Shown: positions 43,201 to 53,745, numbered from the stretch's first letter. The stretch is 64,000 bases of DNA from Methanobrevibacter millerae (GCF_001477655.1 NZ_CP011266.1:2278001-2342000), one strand, 5' to 3'. Notes: generated from the sequence alone by a model not told the origin. Numbers and translations are program-made.

Positions 43201-46011
43201 GTTCCATGAAGCAGCACCATCAGCAATTGTTGCATTATATTCATTTTTATAATTAACATCTTTTCCTGTAACGGTAAATGTAATGTTTTGACCGTCTAAA
43301 GTAGAATTAATATTTGCAGTGAAAGTAATATTGTCTAAAGTGGTGAATGTGTCATTTGTTTCAAATGTTAAATTAGCATCTTCTAATTTTTGGTTGATTG
43401 CATAAACTTTGTTTTCTGCAGTGTAGAAGTAAATGTTACCTTCATTATCCATTGCACAGTTTTTGACTGCAGAATTGGATTCAGTGTCAACCATCCATTT
43501 TTTATTACCTTCATCATCAAATGCATAGAACTTACCGTCATCACTACCTACATAGATGATACCATTAGCATCAGTCATGATTGTGGAAGCAGTAGATCCG
43601 ATATCATAAACTTCACTTTCAGTCAAATCAGCTAAGGAATATTTGTATAAAGTACCTAATGAGTTAACGGAGTATAAAGCCTTGTTGGTAGTACTTATAG
43701 CCATTCTGGAACCAGTTCCGCCAGTTACAGCCTGGGTTTTTGTAACTCCATTTGTGGAATCTGCTTTTGAAATGCTGTCACTTGTAAAGAAATAGACATT
43801 TCCGTTAGAGTCTGCTACAGGAGTTCCAACAATACCTGGAGCACTGATTGAATTTATTTTATTATTGGAAACATCATATATAATAAAACTATCAGAAGAA
43901 GTAGCCCATGCTTTATTATTAGCAACAATAACATTTAAAAGAGGAGGAAAATGGTGTTGGTCACTATAATCATAAGAGTTATGATATGAGAAATCAGTCT
44001 CACTGAACTCTCTATTATATGTGTAAAATGCAAGATATCCATCAGAAATACAAATATAATTAATTTCATTGTTTTCTATAACATAAACACAATGGAAATT
44101 AGTACCCGTAAGGTCGGGATAAGTCCTTGATTCAAAACGAACTTTAAATTCTCCAGGACTATTGTAATCTTCCGGAAGAATATAAAATGCTTCATAATTA
44201 TTACCCATATTTGATGTATGCGCATAGCCCATAACATTAATAATATTTTCAGAAGAAATAGCAATATTGTAACAATTTAATTTAAGGTTCTCCATCTGAG
44301 GATAGTCAGCCTGTTTCACAAGCATATATTTTTCAACAGTACCTTCATTATTTAAAAAATCTATTCTATTTATTTGACCAATTGTTAAGTATCCATCTTT
44401 ATCAATCACTAACGAAAAAATATCCGCATAACTCTTATTCCAAGACAATATTCCATTTGAAACACCTCCATAAGGTGATTCCATAGAATTGGAAGAATCA
44501 AAACCATCCATAGACCATTGTGGAGTATCTTGACTGTCACCAATTAATTCAACATCATCGACAGATAGGCCAAGCAATTCATTATTAAAAATATTTGATT
44601 GTTGATTGCCTAAATTAGCATACTCAGAAGGAGTATAAAATGTATTGTTGTGTGCTGCAATATAACTTGCATTATTTGATACATAAGCAATATTTACATC
44701 ATTACTATGTGCTTCAACATCAACAAAAGTATTATATGCTATTCCAAACACAGGATTTCCTAATGTAACATTTTCATCCCAAGTATGATTATCATCAATA
44801 TATTCGCCTTCACGAACTGCAATAGCTTTACCTGTTGTAGCAGTATTATTTATAAATGTACTGTAATATAAATGGAAATATCCTGCATCCATAGCAGATA
44901 TAGCTCCACCATAACCTGCAGAATCCAAATTATGATTATTTTTAAAAATACAATTATCAACAGTTACATTATAAGTACTACCATAAGATAATGCTCCAAT
45001 TGCACCGCCACCATTATTAGTAGTACAATTATTTCCTTCAAAAGTAGAATCTGAAACATTTAATATACTATATGTGTATATTGCGCCACCATTCCATCCT
45101 GCAACATTATTTTTGAATGATGAATTTACAATATTCGTTGTTGCATTTGAAAATGAAAGAACAGCACCTGCCCACTTATCAGCACCGTTATTTTCAAAAA
45201 TTGAATTTTGTATATCCATATATCCACAATTGTTAATTGCACCAGGAGCATATGACCCATAATTATTTGTAAATCTACAATCACTAATTGACATTCTTGC
45301 ATTATTTACTGTTGAGCTAGAAGATGAGTAAAAATTAGTAATTGTTCCAAAACTTAAAACATTATTAGTAAAATTACAATTTGTAATATCACCAGCACCC
45401 TGTCTTAAATAAATTATGGATTGTTTATTTCCGGTACCATTAATATTATTAAAATTACAATTTTCACATGCATAATTCCCATTACCTGCAAAATACATTA
45501 AAACACCACTAGTAAAAAAATTAGGGTTTTGAAGGTTAATATTTTGAAAATTAAGATTTTTAAAAGTAATGTTTAATCCATTTGTTGTTGTGGAAAATGG
45601 AATATAATTAACAGTTACAACATTGTTACTTGAAGAACCACCAATATAAGAACCAGATAATCCTTCAATAATTACATTTTTATTTATTGAAATTTGACCT
45701 TTTGTACTTGGTGGAGTTATACCCCCACTAACGTAAATTGTATCATATTGAGTAGCATTTGTACATGCACTCTTTAAATTCGACCACGTAGAAACAGTAA
45801 CTGTTGATGTTGAAGGTGCTGACAATAAATCACCACTGTCAACTTCATCAGTACCATTAATTTCACTAGCACTCACAATGTCACAAGGTGCAGATACATC
45901 ACTATCCACACCAACGGCATCATCAGTACCATTAATTTCACTAGCGCTTACAGCACTTACACTGCAAAGCACTATTAACATTATTGAAATAAACAATAAC
46001 TTTTTTTGCAT
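40240..46011 (-). CDS. Giant adhesin-like protein with beta-helix, propeller and Ig-like repeats
   Basis: This 1923-residue secreted protein has a signal peptide (KKLLFISIMLIVLCSVSAVSA). A duplicated ASEINGTD segment follows. Residues about 75-470 are parallel beta-helix repeats (FKNLNFQNINLQNPNF, GGAIYTYSILNVSDSTFEG). Residues about 500-890 form a PQQ-like beta-propeller (GTPVADSNGNVYFFTSD, GIIYVGSDDGKFYAFDDEG). About nine Ig-like Big_3/Big_5 repeats reach to about 1630. Last is the three-module cassette ending LTKKYGQSGAYEA...NTVTVTA. There is no C-terminal TM helix, so attachment is by the repeats or to other wall components. SD GGGGG before ATG 46011. Confidence 0.88.
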   Translation of the reverse strand: MQKKLLFISIMLIVLCSVSAVSASEINGTDDAVGVDSDVSAPCDIVSASEINGTDEVDSGDLLSAPSTSTVTVSTWSNLKSACTNATQYDTIYVSGGITPPSTKGQISINKNVIIEGLSGSYIGGSSSNNVVTVNYIPFSTTTNGLNITFKNLNFQNINLQNPNFFTSGVLMYFAGNGNYACENCNFNNINGTGNKQSIIYLRQGAGDITNCNFTNNVLSFGTITNFYSSSSSTVNNARMSISDCRFTNNYGSYAPGAINNCGYMDIQNSIFENNGADKWAGAVLSFSNATTNIVNSSFKNNVAGWNGGAIYTYSILNVSDSTFEGNNCTTNNGGGAIGALSYGSTYNVTVDNCIFKNNHNLDSAGYGGAISAMDAGYFHLYYSTFINNTATTGKAIAVREGEYIDDNHTWDENVTLGNPVFGIAYNTFVDVEAHSNDVNIAYVSNNASYIAAHNNTFYTPSEYANLGNQQSNIFNNELLGLSVDDVELIGDSQDTPQWSMDGFDSSNSMESPYGGVSNGILSWNKSYADIFSLVIDKDGYLTIGQINRIDFLNNEGTVEKYMLVKQADYPQMENLKLNCYNIAISSENIINVMGYAHTSNMGNNYEAFYILPEDYNSPGEFKVRFESRTYPDLTGTNFHCVYVIENNEINYICISDGYLAFYTYNREFSETDFSYHNSYDYSDQHHFPPLLNVIVANNKAWATSSDSFIIYDVSNNKINSISAPGIVGTPVADSNGNVYFFTSDSISKADSTNGVTKTQAVTGGTGSRMAISTTNKALYSVNSLGTLYKYSLADLTESEVYDIGSTASTIMTDANGIIYVGSDDGKFYAFDDEGNKKWMVDTESNSAVKNCAMDNEGNIYFYTAENKVYAINQKLEDANLTFETNDTFTTLDNITFTANINSTLDGQNITFTVTGKDVNYKNEYNATIADGAASWNIGALGAGNYEVEAKYNSDGTYATSIIAADFEVSKVTPELSVNINNATVFENASITVTSNNCKGNVTVKVGDETYEDVVIGEEFILPLLPAEIYDVTVTYNEDDVYTEAVNDTEKLEISKVTPELSVNINNGTVFENASITVTSNNCEGKVTVKVGDETYEDVVIGEEFILPLLPVNIYDVSVTYVEDDNYTEAVNDTEKLEITKADAIIIPDVVADAEKSTITLDLPEDATGYVLADVNGTGYYAPVKDGEAVISIPNLEPGNYTAEVTYLGDDNYNNASFEVPLNIPEEPVIEPKDPELKATAENTTVTVTVNKDATGGVIVDVDGTTYYAEIKDGQAIIDVKGLEAGKDYTATVTYTGDDNFTEDETTVEISIPAEPIVEPKDPELKATAENTTVTVTVNKDATGGVIVDVDGTTYYAEIKDGQAIIDVKGLEAGENYTATVTYVGDDNFTEDETTVKISVPKEEEIEPEDASMTVDSTNSTITVELPKDATGYVLVDIDGKGYYAKVTDGKATVDVAGLDAGNYTATVTYTGDDNYKANTSSVAVSIPEEDEPIPEPVTPEMTVKVTNTTIEVTLPKDATGNVLVDVNGQGYYAPVKDGKATVNVIGLDEGNYPATVTYAGDDKYTNASKPASVTVPEDEEPTPEPVNPKADINVSDDAVNVELPKDATGYMLVDVDGKGYYAPVKDGKASIDLPELAPGNHTVTVTYTGDDKYKPATANKTVTVEKEIITVVSENLTKIEKAPDRFEAVFTDSDGNALANKDVTFGLNDITYTRTTDANGKAGMNINLVPGTYSIKTTNPVTNESVTNTITVLPRFTEDSDLVKYFRNDSQYVLKVLDDNGNPAKAGEIVTYNINGVFYNRTTNATGHVKLSINLPPKTYIITAEYKGCKVAHNVTVLPTLTGNDLTKKYGQSGAYEAKLVDGQGKAYANQKIEFNINGVMYQRTTDANGVAKLNINLQAGKYIITASYGQARISNTVTVTA
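41815..42342 (-). repeat. Two near-identical 264-bp Ig-repeat units
   Basis: The units are about 41815-42078 and 42079-42342. Over 168 bp (41891-42058 against 42155-42322) only one base differs, while other Ig repeats of the same gene diverged widely, so the copy is recent. The encoded 88-residue module reads DPELKATAENTTVTVTVNKD onward. Confidence 0.8.
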
Positions 46012-46110
46012 GAGTTTCCCCCATTATTTTTTTTACGAAAATATTTTCATGTATCCAATAACAAATAAAAATTATAAAAAATTAAGCTTTCTTGAATACA
46101 TTATTTTAAT

Positions 46111-46128
46111 ATATTAGTAAACTAATAT
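46111..46128. promoter_or_regulatory. Palindrome between two divergent adhesin genes
   Basis: ATATTAGTAAACTAATAT has perfect 8-bp arms around AA and lies 50 bp before the plus-strand adhesin gene, next to the TATA-like ATTTATAA. It could serve as operator for one or both of the divergent adhesin genes. Confidence 0.45.
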
Positions 46129-46178
46129 TTATAATTAATATAATTGAAAAAAAAAACAATTACATTGGAGATAAAAAA

Positions 46179-49100
46179 ATGAAAAAAACAATTATTTTCA
46201 TAATGATTCTGATAATTTTATTCACATTACCACACGTTAGTGCCATTGATGAGAATTCTACGGATTTGATTAGTGCAACTAATGATGATGAGCTAATTTC
46301 AAGCGATAATGAATATATTGACTATGATGATCCAGATACTGAATTTATATTGGAGATTAATGATACAAAAGATTATGAAACGACTGGAAATATAACGTTT
46401 TACATATATTTTAATGGAACACTCTCATTTGGACCTGAAATTTATGATTTTATAAAAGAACCGATAACAATATATGAAAACAATAAAAATGTAGGAACAG
46501 TACCGGTAAATCAAATAAACTACACAACATTTAATCAAGATGGAAATAATGTTTTTAATGCAACATTTACATGCCAGATTCAAAACAAGACACAAATAAG
46601 ACTACATTACACTGCATGGGATACAAATACATTGACAATTGAAAAAATATTGGAACCCGAAATAAAAGCATTGACAACACAAGCAATCATCATCAGAGAC
46701 AAAAACGGAATAAAATATACTTCAAATAACACATGGAACAATTCAATCAAATATTTAGAAAAGGCAATTAATGTGGCCAGTGCAAACGATGAAATAATAT
46801 TAACAAATATAAACATACAAACAACACCCATATTTACAAATCCAACCCAATCAAGTACCATTAATGTAAATAAAAACCTAAAAATAATCGGAAATAATGC
46901 AGCAATTAATGCGAACAAAAACAGTCATTTATTTGAAATAAATTCCAATGTAACATTCATTAATATGACATTTACTAATTTTTCAAGTTATTTATTCAAA
47001 AACCACGGCAATTTAACTTTTATAAATTGTACATTTAAAGATTCTTACACAAGATTCATAAACAATACTGGAAACTTAATAATATTAAATTCAACATTCA
47101 AAAACATGAAAGAATACTATTCAAATGCGCAAATATCCTTACTTAAAGATTACTATACCGAAATTGGGCTAATATATAACACTGGAAACTTACAAATCGA
47201 CAATTCAGTATTTGATAACTTTGATTATCCAAAAGAAATAGAAATAGATAATTTTACAATTAAAGAGCTTGGAGTGATATATAATCTCAATAGTGCAACA
47301 ATAACAAACACAAATTTTACAAACATTAATACAAGAGCAATAAACAATACCGGAAACTTAAAACTTGAAAAAACATTATTTGAAAACATAACAACAAATA
47401 CTTTAAAGATATTAATAAATACATCAGAATTCAATAAAATCTCTGAAAACACAATCTATCAATCATATACCGGATACAGAGAAAAAACAACATATACAAC
47501 TTATGAAAGTAAAAATTATTTCTTAAATGGTGGTGCAGTATATAACACAAATAACCTGACTATTAGTGAGTCCCAATTCAGAAATATAATCTCATATTAC
47601 GGCGGAGCAATATTCAATGAAGGAAATGCGACAGTAAATAGTACAAATTTCATCAATACTGAAAGTTCTGGAGGAATGGGTGGAGCAATATTCAACAATG
47701 CAAAAATGACTCTTGAAAATACCACAATAAATAATTCCAAAGCAAATTTAAATAACATTCAAATTGGAAAAAATACATTTATACAAATTACCCATGGTGG
47801 AGCAATATACAATAACCAAACATTAACACTTGACAATTCAATCATAACACAATCAACTGCAGCGTATGGTGGAGCAATAGCAAACAACGGACAAATAATT
47901 ATAAACAACACAATATTAGATAAAAATTATGCAAATAATGAAGGATATACTGGTATGAATTATGGTGAGACAATATTCAACGATGAAAATGGAAATTGCA
48001 TTATACATAATTCAAATATAAAAAATACAATAGCAAAAAGAACATCAATAGGTGGCGGTGGTGCATATGGAACGTATGGTGGGATAATATATAATTTAGG
48101 AGATTTAACAATATCAAAAACAATATTTGATAATATGTCTGGAAAATATGAAGATTTTTCATCAGTTGTAGGTGGATCATTTACTATTTTTAATTATGGA
48201 AAAATGAATGTGACAAATAATTACTTTATTAACTCTCCACACAAAGAACACCGTTGGAGTTCTATAGGATATCTAAGTGCATACACTTACGCATACACAA
48301 ACAATCCAAATAATGCATACATGAGCAATAACTACTACTGCCTGAACGCAGACCCATATACAATCGACACCAATTTCCCGGTCAACGACTATTTCATATT
48401 AGCATTCGATCCGGACTATTATGCTCTTAATTTAAATGAAGTGAGAAACATCACATTAAAACTGAAACTTGCAAGCGGAAAAGAATTCAGCAACTACGAA
48501 CTTTTACCAAAAGCAAATGTAACAATATACACTTATGATGAAAACGGAAATAAAATCAACTTCACAAAAGAATTAACGAACGGACAGGTAACATTTCCAT
48601 ACAATTACACATCAACGAAAGGAAGATATATCATTTCAGCAGAAATGGGCGGGGGCAAATGCATTGCAGAAATCGATGTCGGGAAAAACAAAAGCTACAT
48701 GGACATTAAGGCAGCAGACATTTACTATGAAGATAATGCAATATTTATAATGAACGTAACCGGAAACTTAACCAACCAGCCAACGGGAAACGTTTCAATA
48801 ATTCTGGACGGTAAAAAATACACTGCAGAGATAAACAACACAAAAGCAAATCTAACAATCCCTAACATGCAGGCAAAAACATATGACTTAATCATACGCT
48901 ATGAGGGAGATGAAGACTACTTCAAATACATTCACCATCAGAATTTCACAGTATACAAAAAACCAACCGGCATGACACTGCAAATACCTGACGTCTATTA
49001 TGGCGAGCGAGCTATTGGAAGAATTTTTTTAAACACAAGCAAATATTCCGTTAAAGATGGACATATCTACATTACCGATGAGAATAATCAAACAACCGTT

Positions 49101-52100
49101 AACCAGATTGCAATCAGAAACAACACTTATGTAAGGTTAACCAATTTTGCAAGCGGAGATTTAAAAATAACAGTCGAACTGATTGGAAATGAAAACTACG
49201 AATCATCAAACGCAACAGTAATTTTCAAGATTAAAAAATATGAAACAAACCTCACAATAAATGCATCAGACATTAATGCGGGTGAAAGTGAAACGATTAC
49301 AGTCACGCTCACACCGGAAGGTGAAGTTGCAGGAGAGGCCAATCTGACAATAAACAATAAAACAGAAACAATCTATCTAAAAAACGGAAACAATACCGTT
49401 ACATTGGAAAACCTCACAGGAGGATCATACAACATTACGATATTCTTCGCTGGAGATAAAAAATACGCAAACTCAACAGTAACAACCACAATAAGCGTTA
49501 AAAAACATGACACAACAATGGATGTGACTGTTGAAGAGGATAAAATCACAGTAAAAGTCAATCCGTCAAATGCAACCGGAACAGTAAACTTATATATTAA
49601 CAATCAATTGCAGCAATTAAACCTGACCAATGGAACTGCAACATTTGCTCCAAACTACAACAGATTCAACAACAGCATATTCGTCTACTACGAAGGAGAT
49701 GACTACTATAACTACACTACATTCAACACAACATATGAAAACAACAAATTGGCAAATCTTACAGGTTATGACGTATTGACTTATGACGGAGAAAGCGGAA
49801 CAATCTATGTAACGTTAACTGATGAAAGCGGATACGGAATTGCCGGAAAAAACATTACAATAAGCATTAACAACAAAAAATACACTCATACAACCAATCA
49901 ATCAGGAATAGCGGCACTGACACTGACACTTCCGATTGGAAATTACACAATAACATCAAAATATAATAATTACACAGCAGAAAATACTTTCACAGTGCTT
50001 AAAAATATAAACATGACCACTGTAGGAGATATTGAAGTATACGACAACGAAACATTCCAGTACTACGTCAAATTAACTGACGGAAGAAACAACAATATCA
50101 AAAATGCAGAGGTTACATTCACTGTTAACGGCCAAAAATACATCAACAAAACTAATAATAACGGTATTGCAAGAATATTTTTAACACTAAACAAAGGAAA
50201 CTACACAATAACCGCCAAATACAAAACAGAAACCTTAACAAATAAAATTAATGTTCGGGAAAACGACAACTACACAATAACCGCAAATGATTTGGAAATG
50301 CATTATCGTGACGGATCCGCATTCAACATAACACTGAAAGACGGAAACGGCAACACACTAAGCGGCAGAATAATCACATTCACAATCAATAATAACACAT
50401 ACCAAAGAACAACAGATAAAAATGGTGTTGCATCACTTAAAATAAACTTAGCACCTGGAACACATGAAATAAAAACAACCTACATCAATACATCAACTAC
50501 CAATAAAATATTGATTAAAGACTATCCAGTTATCATCACTGGTGAAGATGTGGAAATGTATTACCGTGACGGTACCAAATACACTGTCAGCCTAAAAGAC
50601 ACAAGAGGAATCGCATTAACTAACGTAAACGTAATATTTACTGTTGATGGTGAAAGCTACACAAGAACTACTAATAAAGATGGTATCGCATCCATTGCAA
50701 TCAACCTGCCGGAAGGAACATACACAATAACAGCAACTTATAAAAATGCATCAACAACCAACAAAATCGTTGTTAAAGATTATGCACCAGTAATTACAGG
50801 AAACGATGTGGAAATGTATTATCGTGACGGAACAAACTACACAATAACCCTGAAAAATACTAAAGGATCCCCACTAATCAATGTCGATGTAACATTCACA
50901 ATAGACGGTGAAAACTACACAAGAGCAACAAACAAAGATGGAATTGCATCCATTACAATCAACCTACCAGAAGGAGTTTATTCAATAACAGCAACATACA
51001 GAAATGTTTCAACAACCAATAAAATTATTGTTAAAGACTACGAACCTGTAATAACAGGCAGTGACGTGGAAATGTATTATCGTGATGGAACAAACTACAC
51101 AATCACATTGAAAAATACTCAGGGAACTCCGATTTCCAATGTTGATGTGATTTTCAATATCAACAACAGAAACTACACCAGAATAACTGATTCCAATGGT
51201 ATTGCAAGAATAACAATCAACTTACCGGCAGGAACATACACTATAAAAGCAACATATAAAAACGCTTCAACAACCAACAAAGTTACTGTTAAAGACTACG
51301 AACCTGTAATCGTAGGTAATGACGTTGAATTGTATTATCGTGACGGCACAAACTACACAATCACATTGAAAAACAGCAAAGGAGATATCTTATCAAATAG
51401 GATTGTTACCTTTAATATCAACAACAGGGACTACAACAGAACTACCAACAGCAACGGTGAAGCGTCAGTGACAATTAACCTGCCTGCAGGAACATACACA
51501 ATAAAAGTCACATATGCTAACGCTTCAACAACAAATAAAATCACAGTAAAAGAATATGCACCAGTAATAACCGGAAATGATATCGAAATGTACTACAGAG
51601 ACGGTACTAACTACACAATCACATTGAAAAACAGTAAAGGAGATATCCTATCAAACAAAGTGGTTACATTCAATGTTGATGGTGATGACTATAACAGAAC
51701 TACTAACAGCAATGGTGAAGCGTCAGTGACAATTAACCTGCCAGCAGGAACATACACAATAAAAACAACATATAAAAATGTATCAATAACAAACAGGATT
51801 ACAGTGAAAGAATATCCTCCAGTATTAACAACTGAGGACTTGGAAATGTATTTCCATGACAATTCAACATTTAAAGCAACCTTAACCAATACAAACGGTG
51901 ATGTATTAACAAACAGGAAAGTTACATTCACAATTGGAAATGAAACATACACGGGAACTACTAATAATCAGGGTGTAGCATCTATTGCAATTAATTTGGC
52001 TCCTGGAAACTACACAATAAAAACAGCATACCAAAACTTAACTAAAACAAACAACATTGAAATCAGGACAAACTATAATCTTGAAACTAAAGATTTAGTC

Positions 52101-53087
52101 ATGATTTACAAGGACGGATCAAGGTTTACTGCAAAACTGACTGACAAAAACGGTAACACTCTTAAAAATGCAACAGTTTTATTTACAATCAACGGACAGT
52201 CATACACAAGAAAAACCAATGATGAAGGAATAGCATCAATTGCAATCAATTTAAACAGCGGAATACATACAATCACAACAAGATACCAGGAAGAGTTTAA
52301 AACAAACAATATAACAATCAAAGCTACAGTTGAAGCAAAAGATGTTGTTAAAGTCTATAGAAACGCAACCCAGTATTATGCGAAATTCACTGACAATGCT
52401 GGAAAAGTACTTAAAAATACGCAGGTCACATTCAACATCAATGGTGTCTATTACACAAGAACAACTAATGAATCTGGTGTTGCAAAGCTAAACCTAAACC
52501 TCCAACAAGGAAAATATATACTAACAGCAATCAACCCAATAACCGGAGAAAACGCAGCAAACAACATCACAATACTGCCAACAATAACAGAAAACAGAGA
52601 CATTACAAAATACTACAAGAACGCGACACAGTACACTGTCAAACTAATAAAACCTGATGGAAGCATTGCAGGAGCAGGAGAAAAAGTAACATTCAACATA
52701 AACGGAGTATACTACGAAAGAACAACCAACGAATCAGGAATCGCAAAAATGAACATAAACTTAAACCCTGGAGATTATATAATAACCGCTGAATATGCTG
52801 GTTGTAAAGTATCAAACAAAATCAAAGTACTTCCAACAATAAAAGCACAGGATTTAACCAAAAAATACGGCACACCAAATCCATTTACAGCAACATTACT
52901 TGACGGTGAAGGAAAACCACTGGCAAACGAAAAAGTAACATTCAACATCAACGGAGTATTCTACACAAGAACAACCGATGCTGACGGTATTGCAAAACTC
53001 AACATTAACTTGCAGGCCGGAAAATACATAATAACCTCAAGCTACAACGGACTGAATGTGGCAAACACCGTAACCGTACAAAGCTAA
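46179..53087 (+). CDS. Giant adhesin-like protein, 2302 residues
   Basis: Signal peptide (KKTIIFIMILIILFTLPHVSA), then an N-terminal beta domain (to about 200). Parallel beta-helix repeats occupy about 210-700, with GGAIFN/GGAIYN turns as in chlamydial polymorphic outer-membrane proteins. About sixteen Ig-like modules of 80-95 residues run to the end. Six or seven consecutive modules (about 1450-1900) share VEMYYRDGTNYTITLKNTKG and differ little, showing tandem duplication. The last three modules (RDITKYYKNATQY.., LTKKYGTPNPF.., ending NTVTVQS) match the C-terminal cassette of the neighbouring adhesins. No TM anchor. SD GGAGAT before ATG 46179. Confidence 0.88.
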   Translation: MKKTIIFIMILIILFTLPHVSAIDENSTDLISATNDDELISSDNEYIDYDDPDTEFILEINDTKDYETTGNITFYIYFNGTLSFGPEIYDFIKEPITIYENNKNVGTVPVNQINYTTFNQDGNNVFNATFTCQIQNKTQIRLHYTAWDTNTLTIEKILEPEIKALTTQAIIIRDKNGIKYTSNNTWNNSIKYLEKAINVASANDEIILTNINIQTTPIFTNPTQSSTINVNKNLKIIGNNAAINANKNSHLFEINSNVTFINMTFTNFSSYLFKNHGNLTFINCTFKDSYTRFINNTGNLIILNSTFKNMKEYYSNAQISLLKDYYTEIGLIYNTGNLQIDNSVFDNFDYPKEIEIDNFTIKELGVIYNLNSATITNTNFTNINTRAINNTGNLKLEKTLFENITTNTLKILINTSEFNKISENTIYQSYTGYREKTTYTTYESKNYFLNGGAVYNTNNLTISESQFRNIISYYGGAIFNEGNATVNSTNFINTESSGGMGGAIFNNAKMTLENTTINNSKANLNNIQIGKNTFIQITHGGAIYNNQTLTLDNSIITQSTAAYGGAIANNGQIIINNTILDKNYANNEGYTGMNYGETIFNDENGNCIIHNSNIKNTIAKRTSIGGGGAYGTYGGIIYNLGDLTISKTIFDNMSGKYEDFSSVVGGSFTIFNYGKMNVTNNYFINSPHKEHRWSSIGYLSAYTYAYTNNPNNAYMSNNYYCLNADPYTIDTNFPVNDYFILAFDPDYYALNLNEVRNITLKLKLASGKEFSNYELLPKANVTIYTYDENGNKINFTKELTNGQVTFPYNYTSTKGRYIISAEMGGGKCIAEIDVGKNKSYMDIKAADIYYEDNAIFIMNVTGNLTNQPTGNVSIILDGKKYTAEINNTKANLTIPNMQAKTYDLIIRYEGDEDYFKYIHHQNFTVYKKPTGMTLQIPDVYYGERAIGRIFLNTSKYSVKDGHIYITDENNQTTVNQIAIRNNTYVRLTNFASGDLKITVELIGNENYESSNATVIFKIKKYETNLTINASDINAGESETITVTLTPEGEVAGEANLTINNKTETIYLKNGNNTVTLENLTGGSYNITIFFAGDKKYANSTVTTTISVKKHDTTMDVTVEEDKITVKVNPSNATGTVNLYINNQLQQLNLTNGTATFAPNYNRFNNSIFVYYEGDDYYNYTTFNTTYENNKLANLTGYDVLTYDGESGTIYVTLTDESGYGIAGKNITISINNKKYTHTTNQSGIAALTLTLPIGNYTITSKYNNYTAENTFTVLKNINMTTVGDIEVYDNETFQYYVKLTDGRNNNIKNAEVTFTVNGQKYINKTNNNGIARIFLTLNKGNYTITAKYKTETLTNKINVRENDNYTITANDLEMHYRDGSAFNITLKDGNGNTLSGRIITFTINNNTYQRTTDKNGVASLKINLAPGTHEIKTTYINTSTTNKILIKDYPVIITGEDVEMYYRDGTKYTVSLKDTRGIALTNVNVIFTVDGESYTRTTNKDGIASIAINLPEGTYTITATYKNASTTNKIVVKDYAPVITGNDVEMYYRDGTNYTITLKNTKGSPLINVDVTFTIDGENYTRATNKDGIASITINLPEGVYSITATYRNVSTTNKIIVKDYEPVITGSDVEMYYRDGTNYTITLKNTQGTPISNVDVIFNINNRNYTRITDSNGIARITINLPAGTYTIKATYKNASTTNKVTVKDYEPVIVGNDVELYYRDGTNYTITLKNSKGDILSNRIVTFNINNRDYNRTTNSNGEASVTINLPAGTYTIKVTYANASTTNKITVKEYAPVITGNDIEMYYRDGTNYTITLKNSKGDILSNKVVTFNVDGDDYNRTTNSNGEASVTINLPAGTYTIKTTYKNVSITNRITVKEYPPVLTTEDLEMYFHDNSTFKATLTNTNGDVLTNRKVTFTIGNETYTGTTNNQGVASIAINLAPGNYTIKTAYQNLTKTNNIEIRTNYNLETKDLVMIYKDGSRFTAKLTDKNGNTLKNATVLFTINGQSYTRKTNDEGIASIAINLNSGIHTITTRYQEEFKTNNITIKATVEAKDVVKVYRNATQYYAKFTDNAGKVLKNTQVTFNINGVYYTRTTNESGVAKLNLNLQQGKYILTAINPITGENAANNITILPTITENRDITKYYKNATQYTVKLIKPDGSIAGAGEKVTFNINGVYYERTTNESGIAKMNINLNPGDYIITAEYAGCKVSNKIKVLPTIKAQDLTKKYGTPNPFTATLLDGEGKPLANEKVTFNINGVFYTRTTDADGIAKLNINLQAGKYIITSSYNGLNVANTVTVQS

Positions 53088-53122
53088 AAACATCTATAAC
53101 CATCACCAATCCATAACTTTAA

Positions 53123-53159
53123 TGAAAGATACAATTTGATGGTGAATTGGTATCTTTCA
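53123..53159 (+). terminator. Hairpin downstream of the giant adhesin gene
   Basis: TGAAAGATAC (53123-53132) and GTATCTTTCA (53150-53159) form a perfect 10-bp stem, extended by AATT/AATT past a bulged G. No strong T-run follows directly, so its role as terminator is likely but not certain. Confidence 0.45.
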
Positions 53160-53307
53160 GCCCACACCAATTGATGAAACATTTCTCCTTTATTAAAATA
53201 TTGCTTTAACGAAGTAAAATTTTTTTTAAAGAATAATATTGCTTTAATTTGAACTATAAGATTTATATGGATTGTTAATTAATATTATAATAACTCAGGC
53301 GATTATA

Positions 53308-53745
53308 ATGAAAAAATTACACAATCATATAGATATTTCAACAAAATATGCTTTCATCAAATTAAGCGAAATAATACATGATTACTTCATACTAGATGAG
53401 GAATATATCCATCCGGTAGAAACAGAAGTATAACACTAAACAAAAGAAATCTAAGAATGGACATAGCATATATTAGAAGTGGAAATATCATCAACAACAT
53501 TGAAAATCAAAGTTACTTCACAGACACCAAAAAATTGGAAATAATAGCTGAATATGCAAAATTTGTCCTAATCAATAACGATTCGCTAATAGATTCAATC
53601 ATAATAATCAAAATTGATCCAAAATATTATAAAAAAGAGATACCTCTTAAATAAACGCTGATACTGCGACCATACTACATATACAAAACATCTGAGGAAA
53701 TACTTGAAAGATTAAATAAGATAACAGGTAAAATAAAAAAAAGAG
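53308..53745 (+). pseudogene. Rpn-type nuclease/transposase remnant
   Basis: The first frame (53308-53433, 41 codons) reads MKKLHNHIDISTKYAFIKL...EEYIHPVETEV and stops. A one-base shift continues ITLNKRNLRMDIAYIRSGN...FTDTKKLEIIAEYAKFVL (to the stop at 53652). Reading through that stop goes on TLILRPYYIYKTSEEILERL up to the next gene. The series resembles the N-terminal half of Rpn-family proteins, with the usual ExQ catalytic region weakened to ENQ. It is broken by a frameshift near 53430 and a nonsense codon, and the C-terminal part is missing. Confidence 0.55.
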
